Assembly (NCBI RefSeq): GCF_029836165.1
Contig: NZ_JAOEBG010000028.1
Location: 1 to 64,000, forward strand
Direction of reading: 5' to 3'
Source: Pseudomonas sp. GD04091
GTDB taxonomy: Bacteria; Pseudomonadota; Gammaproteobacteria; Pseudomonadales; Pseudomonadaceae
DNA: 64,000 nt
Shown: piece by piece, positions 59,534 to 64,000 of the stretch
Layout: every line of letters begins with the position of its first letter
How positions within the stretch are numbered: the stretch's first letter is position 1
The notes under the pieces: model-generated
The model's database searches: none
Seen by the model: only the letters and a program-made list of their open reading frames with translations
What the model was told of the DNA's origin: nothing
Program-made: the position numbers and the translations under genes

Positions 59534-60487
59534 CTAACCCCTGAGCTCCCGATATTTTTTCCCGGTCGCGAGCAGCGCATCGGAAGCACTCAAAGGCGGC
59601 ACCCAGCCTAAAAGCTCACGACACTTGGAAGAGTCCACCTGAAGCGAGCAGCACAGTTGCGTGTAAAGGTTCTTCTTGCCAAGCAATCCTGCACCGGCTG
59701 CCATCAACGATGAAGGCACAGGTAGCAGCCTCACCTTTTTCCCCATCCCTTCTCCTAAAAGGTGCAGGATGCCGGGCAGTGAAAGGTCTTCATCATCACT
59801 GATCAAAAAAGTCTGACCGCCCGCAGCGGGATGCCGCACACAACAGGTTATAAAGTCAGCCAGATTATCAAGCGCAATCATACTGCGGCGATTGTTGATA
59901 GAAGCAAATGGCATGGGGATACCTGAAGCCACCAGCTGCAACAGCCGTCTGAAATTACCCGGTGCATGAGCGGCATACACCAACGGCGGTCGAATAATCA
60001 CCAACTCCATCGATGTAGTCTTCGTGAAGCGCTCAAGCGCCTCTTCAGCCTCAAGTTTTGACTGAGCATACGGCGCGTGAGGCGCTGGGCGGGAGTGTTC
60101 AGCGAATGGGGTTTCGCCCGTCACATTGCCGTTTACGCCAATTGAGCTGATGAAGACAAAGCGCTTTACTCCAGCCGCCGCTGCCTGCTGCGCCAACGCC
60201 AGGGCGGCGTCGACATTCACCCGTCTGAACTCAACCAGGGGCTCGGCATGGCTTTCTTTCAGCACATGCGCTCGGGCGGCAAGGTGAACGACAACATCAA
60301 TACCTTCAAGCACGCTACGCCAATCCGTATCGGCGCCAATGTCACCCAGTGCTACAGCGTTTCTCGCGGCTTTCTGTTCGTCATTGAGCGTTCGCACCGT
60401 CTTGGTCACCTGCACAGCATCGCGTTCAAGACGATCGCAAACGGCCTGCCCCACGAACCCAGCACCGCCCGTTACCAGCACATGCAT
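59534..60487 (-). CDS. NAD-dependent sugar epimerase/dehydratase (WbpV-like)
   Basis: 317 aa extended SDR. VTGGAGFVGQAV (NAD binding), AARAHV, SSIGVNG with the catalytic Ser and YAQSKLEAE with the YxxxK pair. In P. aeruginosa, WbpV-type enzymes act with WbpM in forming QuiNAc or FucNAc precursors. The gene is downstream of wbpM here, with about 200 nt between, and AAGGAA precedes the ATG. Substrate assignment rests on context. Confidence 0.85.
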   Translation of the reverse strand: MHVLVTGGAGFVGQAVCDRLERDAVQVTKTVRTLNDEQKAARNAVALGDIGADTDWRSVLEGIDVVVHLAARAHVLKESHAEPLVEFRRVNVDAALALAQQAAAAGVKRFVFISSIGVNGNVTGETPFAEHSRPAPHAPYAQSKLEAEEALERFTKTTSMELVIIRPPLVYAAHAPGNFRRLLQLVASGIPMPFASINNRRSMIALDNLADFITCCVRHPAAGGQTFLISDDEDLSLPGILHLLGEGMGKKVRLLPVPSSLMAAGAGLLGKKNLYTQLCCSLQVDSSKCRELLGWVPPLSASDALLATGKKYRELRG

Positions 60488-60686
60488 ACTTATTCCTTGA
60501 GATATCTCTAATCTCTTATCAACTTGATTTCGCGCTGGATAAACACTCCAGCTTCAGGAAAATCTTCGCCATCCAAATGTCATGCTCAGCGCGAATCATT
60601 CATGGTCTCGGGCGCCCGAAAGGAGCACCTCAAGCGCCCGACAGGTGACCGAGCACTCGGCGTATCAGTCACCGATCCAGGCCTTG

Positions 60687-62681
60687 CTAAATTTCAGATC
60701 GCCGCTGCTGATAGACCCAATCGACGATTTCACCATCCGGCGTATAACCACTTACGTTCTCACGCAGCTGCTGTCGCACGCTGAGATAATCATCAGCGTC
60801 CACCGCCGCCATGAGTGTCGCCAACCTGTCCTTGAGAACATCCCAGGACAGGAAGTCCTCGTTGGCGCTCATGATCATCGGATGCTTGGTCGAGACGACG
60901 TTGTCACCGATCAGCAACTCTTCATAGAGCTTCTCGCCCGGGCGCAGCCCCGTAAACTCGATGGCGACATCACCGTGCGGGTTGCGTTCGGAACGAACAC
61001 TGAGGCCCGAGAGGTGAATCATTTTCTCCGCCAGATCGGCGATGCGCACTGGCTCTCCCATGTCGAGAACGAACACATCACCACCTTGTCCCATGGAACC
61101 GGCCTGAATCACTAACTGAGCCGCTTCGGGAATGGTCATGAAGTAACGGGTGATTTTCGGATGGGTAACGGTCACAGGACCACCATCCTTGATCTGCTTA
61201 TGGAAAAGTGGAATGACCGAGCCAGAAGAGCCGAGCACATTGCCAAATCGCACCATGGTGAAGCGCGTCTTGTTGACACGAGACACTTTGGCCGAATCGC
61301 CGAACAATACAGGCGCCAACTCCCGGCTGAGCGCTTGCAGCACCATTTCCGCCAGACGTTTGGTGCTACCCATCACATTGGTCGGGCGCACGGCTTTGTC
61401 CGTGGAGATCAACACGAAGTTCGCCACGTTGGCTTGCAAGGCAGCCTGGGCGGTATAGAGCGTACCGAGAACGTTGTTCAGCACGCCTTCCGCAATGTTG
61501 TGTTCAACCATCGGCACATGCTTGTAGGCGGCGGCGTGATACACCGTATTGACATTCCAGATGCGCATGGTTTCAAGCAAGTGCTTCTGATTGCGAACCG
61601 ATCCCAGGAACGGCAGTACTCGGACAGGGAGAGACTCCCGGACAACCCTTTGCTCCAGCTCACTTAGAATGCTGTAGAGGTTGAACTCGCTGTGCTCGAA
61701 AAGGAGCAACGCTGTCGGCTTGAGCGAAAGAATCTGGCGGCAAAGCTCCGAACCGATCGATCCGCCGGCGCCAGTCACCATGACCACTTGCCCTGTGATG
61801 CAATGCGCCAGCAAGTCATTTTGCGCAGGCACTGCATCGCGACCGAGCAAATCGGCGATATCGACCTCCTGGATATCATCGACCTTGACCCTGCCACTGG
61901 CCAGATCCATGAAGCCCGGAATACTGCGCACATGCAAAGGGAAGGCCTCGAGATAACTGAGAATTTCACGGCGGCGAGCACGTCCACAGGACGGGATCGC
62001 CAACAGAATCTCCTCGGCCCCCGTCAGCTCGATCATCCGTTGAACGTCATTTCCCCTGAATACCTGAAGCCCTGCGATGACGCGGTTGGCAAGTGTTTCA
62101 TCATCATCGATGAAGGCCACGGGACGCATCACCCGTCCCATCACAAGCGCCGCTGCCAATTGGTTGCCTGCGGCACCCGCCCCATAAATCGCAACCTTGG
62201 GCAGGCCGTTGTCACGGCTGGCAAACGGGACATGCTGAGTGGCGGCGTACCAATCACCCAGGAAATAGTGGCGCATGATCATGCGCAGCCCGCCAATCAT
62301 GATGACGCTCAACCACCAGTAGTTGAAAATGATCGAGCGGGGTACCACGACCTGGTGGTTGCTATACCAATAGACCACAAGCGCCAGAATCAAGGATGAA
62401 AGGCTCACCGCCTTGACGATGGCAATCAGCGCATGATTGCCAAAGTAACGCATTACCGCTCGGTACATGCCGAACCGAATAAACACTGGAATAGCAATCA
62501 GAGGCGCCGCGGCAAACAACCACAGATGGTCCTCAACCGGGTTGACCATCTCATCCAGCCCCAGTCGTACGACGAATGCGAGCCATAGCGCCAACCAGAC
62601 CAGCAAGACGTCGGAAACCACCTGCAGCGCCCTTTTGTAGCGGCGCGGCAACCCGAGCATGCTTGTTCTCAATCTATCCAT
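60687..62681 (-). CDS. wbpM: UDP-GlcNAc 4,6-dehydratase WbpM
   Basis: 664 aa, as in P. aeruginosa WbpM (about 665). Four N-terminal transmembrane helices (up to ~130), a CoA-binding-like Rossmann region (VAIYGAGAAGNQLAAAL), then the catalytic SDR domain: VMVTGAGGSIGSELCRQ for NAD, and TDKAVRPTNVMGSTKRLAE with the Ser-Met-Lys type triad of this family. It makes UDP-4-keto-6-deoxy-GlcNAc, precursor of QuiNAc and FucNAc in B-band O-antigen. Ends about 200 nt before the epimerase. Confidence 0.95.
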   Translation of the reverse strand: MDRLRTSMLGLPRRYKRALQVVSDVLLVWLALWLAFVVRLGLDEMVNPVEDHLWLFAAAPLIAIPVFIRFGMYRAVMRYFGNHALIAIVKAVSLSSLILALVVYWYSNHQVVVPRSIIFNYWWLSVIMIGGLRMIMRHYFLGDWYAATQHVPFASRDNGLPKVAIYGAGAAGNQLAAALVMGRVMRPVAFIDDDETLANRVIAGLQVFRGNDVQRMIELTGAEEILLAIPSCGRARRREILSYLEAFPLHVRSIPGFMDLASGRVKVDDIQEVDIADLLGRDAVPAQNDLLAHCITGQVVMVTGAGGSIGSELCRQILSLKPTALLLFEHSEFNLYSILSELEQRVVRESLPVRVLPFLGSVRNQKHLLETMRIWNVNTVYHAAAYKHVPMVEHNIAEGVLNNVLGTLYTAQAALQANVANFVLISTDKAVRPTNVMGSTKRLAEMVLQALSRELAPVLFGDSAKVSRVNKTRFTMVRFGNVLGSSGSVIPLFHKQIKDGGPVTVTHPKITRYFMTIPEAAQLVIQAGSMGQGGDVFVLDMGEPVRIADLAEKMIHLSGLSVRSERNPHGDVAIEFTGLRPGEKLYEELLIGDNVVSTKHPMIMSANEDFLSWDVLKDRLATLMAAVDADDYLSVRQQLRENVSGYTPDGEIVDWVYQQRRSEI

Positions 62682-62812
62682 ACCTCAGAGAACTCCTCTC
62701 CTGCTCCATATATTGGCAACTGTGAAGCAACCTTCACCGACTGTAACGATGCTGACATGCATTTGACACGCAGAACTCGTGCGTGATTCTACATCCTCTG
62801 CTCGTAAACGCA

Positions 62813-63835
62813 TTACCGATCGGCCGTTTCCAGTGCTCCCGCATTGAAGCGAACTGCCAACCAGACCAATGGAACATAGGCGACGATCACCGCGACCAGC
62901 CCATCGATCCAGCCAAGCGCTACGCAAACGGACCAAGGCAGCAACCAGGCCAGATTGATTACCAGGACACTCAAGGTGACCGGCAGATGGCGACCATACT
63001 TGCGTGAAGCGAACTGGTAGGCATGGCTGCGATGGGCCTCATAAACCTTGTCTCCGCGCAAGAGGCGACGGATCAGGGTATAGGTGGCATCGACGATGAA
63101 AACCCCCAGCAGAATGATCCATGCCCACAACAACTGTGGCGAAGCCCAAGCCGCTTGCAAGGTAAGCATGCCCAGAGCGACGCCAAGGAAACCACTTCCC
63201 GCGTCGCCCATGAAAATGCGGGCAGGTGGGAAATTCCAGATCAGGAACCCCAGTGCCGCAGCGCCTAACAACACTGTCGCCTGGGCGGTACCCGGCAACC
63301 CCACGATGCCATACAGCAATGCGCCACCCAGGCAGGTACAGACCGCCTGGACACTCGCGATGCCATCGATACCGTCCATGAAATTGTAGAGATTGAGCAA
63401 CCAGACCAGATAAAAGACGGCCAGCACATGCCCCACTACGCCCAGGTCAACGACGGTTCCGAACAAAGGCACTGGCGGCAGGCCACCCAGCCATGCGAGG
63501 GCCCATATCGCAGCCGCGAAATGACCGAGCAGGCGCCAACGCGCGGCAATGTGGCCGTGATCATCGAGAAACCCCAACACCGCAATGCCTGCGCCCGCCC
63601 CACCCATGGCCCAGACGAAATTCGACTCGATCTGCCCAGATCCAGCAAGGAGCAGCAAGGCCACGAGAAAACTGACAACGATCGCGACGCCACCACCGCG
63701 CGGAGTGGGAACGGAATGAGAGCTCCGGGCATTCGGTACATCCATGAGGCTGCGAGCCAGCGCATACCTGCGAACGCCCCAGGTCAGCAAATACGAAAGG
63801 GCAGTGACCACAGGGAGCCATAACCAGACTTGCAT
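62813..63835 (-). CDS. wbpL: Undecaprenyl-phosphate sugar-1-phosphate transferase (WbpL/WecA-like)
   Basis: 340 aa integral membrane enzyme, about 11 helices. Motifs of the polyprenyl-phosphate HexNAc-1-P transferase family: GFLDDHGHIAARWR, NLYNFMDGIDGIAS, FMGDAGSGFLG and HRSHAYQ. It starts O-antigen synthesis by moving an N-acetyl sugar phosphate to undecaprenyl phosphate. The ATG at 63835 has GGAG 9 nt upstream; an ATG at 63850 is also in frame. wbpM follows on the same strand 131 nt downstream. Confidence 0.9.
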   Translation of the reverse strand: MQVWLWLPVVTALSYLLTWGVRRYALARSLMDVPNARSSHSVPTPRGGGVAIVVSFLVALLLLAGSGQIESNFVWAMGGAGAGIAVLGFLDDHGHIAARWRLLGHFAAAIWALAWLGGLPPVPLFGTVVDLGVVGHVLAVFYLVWLLNLYNFMDGIDGIASVQAVCTCLGGALLYGIVGLPGTAQATVLLGAAALGFLIWNFPPARIFMGDAGSGFLGVALGMLTLQAAWASPQLLWAWIILLGVFIVDATYTLIRRLLRGDKVYEAHRSHAYQFASRKYGRHLPVTLSVLVINLAWLLPWSVCVALGWIDGLVAVIVAYVPLVWLAVRFNAGALETADR

Positions 63836-63855
63836 TAAATGTTGCTCCATAAAGC

Positions 63856-63890
63856 GACAAGAGACCGTGGTTAAGGTCTCGTCTATTGTC
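63856..63890. promoter_or_regulatory. Inverted repeat upstream of the wbpL-like gene
   Basis: GAGACC (63861-63866) and GGTCTC (63875-63880) form a 6-bp stem around GTGGTTAA, and flanking GACAA / TTGTC may extend it. It lies about 20 nt ahead of the gene on the minus strand and could be a leader hairpin or the end of the preceding unit. The remaining 110 nt to the window edge show no clear coding sequence. Confidence 0.4.
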
Positions 63891-64000
63891 AAGGCGGGCA
63901 TGCAACCAAGCGTGAAGCTAAAGGCCAATGCCCGGTTCATAGCGGCGGCGCTGGATGATACTGGATGATCCAGCTGACCGCGCCCCCCTGCCTCGGGAAA

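Noticed and set aside
59368..59589. 73-codon minus-strand ORF between the epimerase and the acyltransferase relic
   Set aside because: No recognisable motif or ribosome site, rich in Arg, Cys and Trp like many chance frames; it partly overlaps the epimerase 3' end.

Overview
The window is a GC-rich chromosomal segment of a fluorescent Pseudomonas, most likely of the P. putida group and close to P. entomophila. This rests on gene content and order: deaD / class II DAHP synthase / ycaQ, ohrR-ohr-efp-earP, and prmB / aroC / MFS / folE follow the familiar Pseudomonas backbone. An aprA-I-D-E-F alkaline protease locus and many P. putida-type REP-like repeats (GTGGGAGCGGGC and GAGCGGCCTTGTG families) fit the same assignment. 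No plasmid, prophage, insertion sequence or CRISPR array was seen.

Layout. 1-7.4 kb: tpm (cut by the left edge), a DODA-type dioxygenase, the cold-shock helicase deaD with a long leader, a spermidine-synthase-like enzyme, class II DAHP synthase, a YcaQ-type glycosylase and a DUF1127 protein. 7.5-18.4 kb: four LysR regulators, three of them divergent from a metabolic or transport gene, plus the ohrR-ohr peroxide module, the EF-P / EarP rhamnosylation pair and a small GreA-like operon. 18.4-24.8 kb: the minus-strand operon aprA-aprI-aprD-aprE-aprF, encoding a serralysin, its periplasmic inhibitor and its dedicated type I secretion machine. 25.2-33.2 kb: an unknown glycine-rich protein, a TonB-dependent receptor, tRNA-Ser(GGA), a crotonase, an acyltransferase, a CorA transporter, a glutamine amidotransferase and a c-type cytochrome preceded by a candidate 31-aa membrane peptide. 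33.2-41.2 kb: small conserved proteins, an LTA-synthase-like phosphotransferase, a ZIP transporter, an ankyrin protein, DUF3509, and an acireductone-dioxygenase-like protein that lacks one metal ligand. 41.3-48.9 kb: aroC, a hydrolase, prmB, an isochorismatase-like protein without the catalytic Cys, an Smr protein, folE and two GST-fold proteins. 49-58.5 kb: a BenE transporter, an HBM-type chemoreceptor, a MocR regulator divergent from an MFS exporter, oxidoreductases, pyrF, DUF2897 and a ComEA-like protein. 58.7-63.9 kb: the end of an O-antigen cluster (wbpL-type initiating transferase, wbpM, a WbpV-like epimerase) flanked by a decayed acyltransferase.

Functionally the window is mostly housekeeping: aromatic amino acids (DAHP synthase, aroC), pyrimidine and folate synthesis, and translation quality control. 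Two accessory blocks relevant to host interaction stand out, the protease secretion operon and the O-antigen genes. The most unusual observations are the altered acireductone dioxygenase relic, a cluster of three TGCA-core palindromes between the ankyrin and DUF3509 genes, the 31-aa membrane peptide with a possible Crc/Hfq site at its ribosome-binding region, and paired palindromes upstream of aprA. No clearly new multi-gene system was found.
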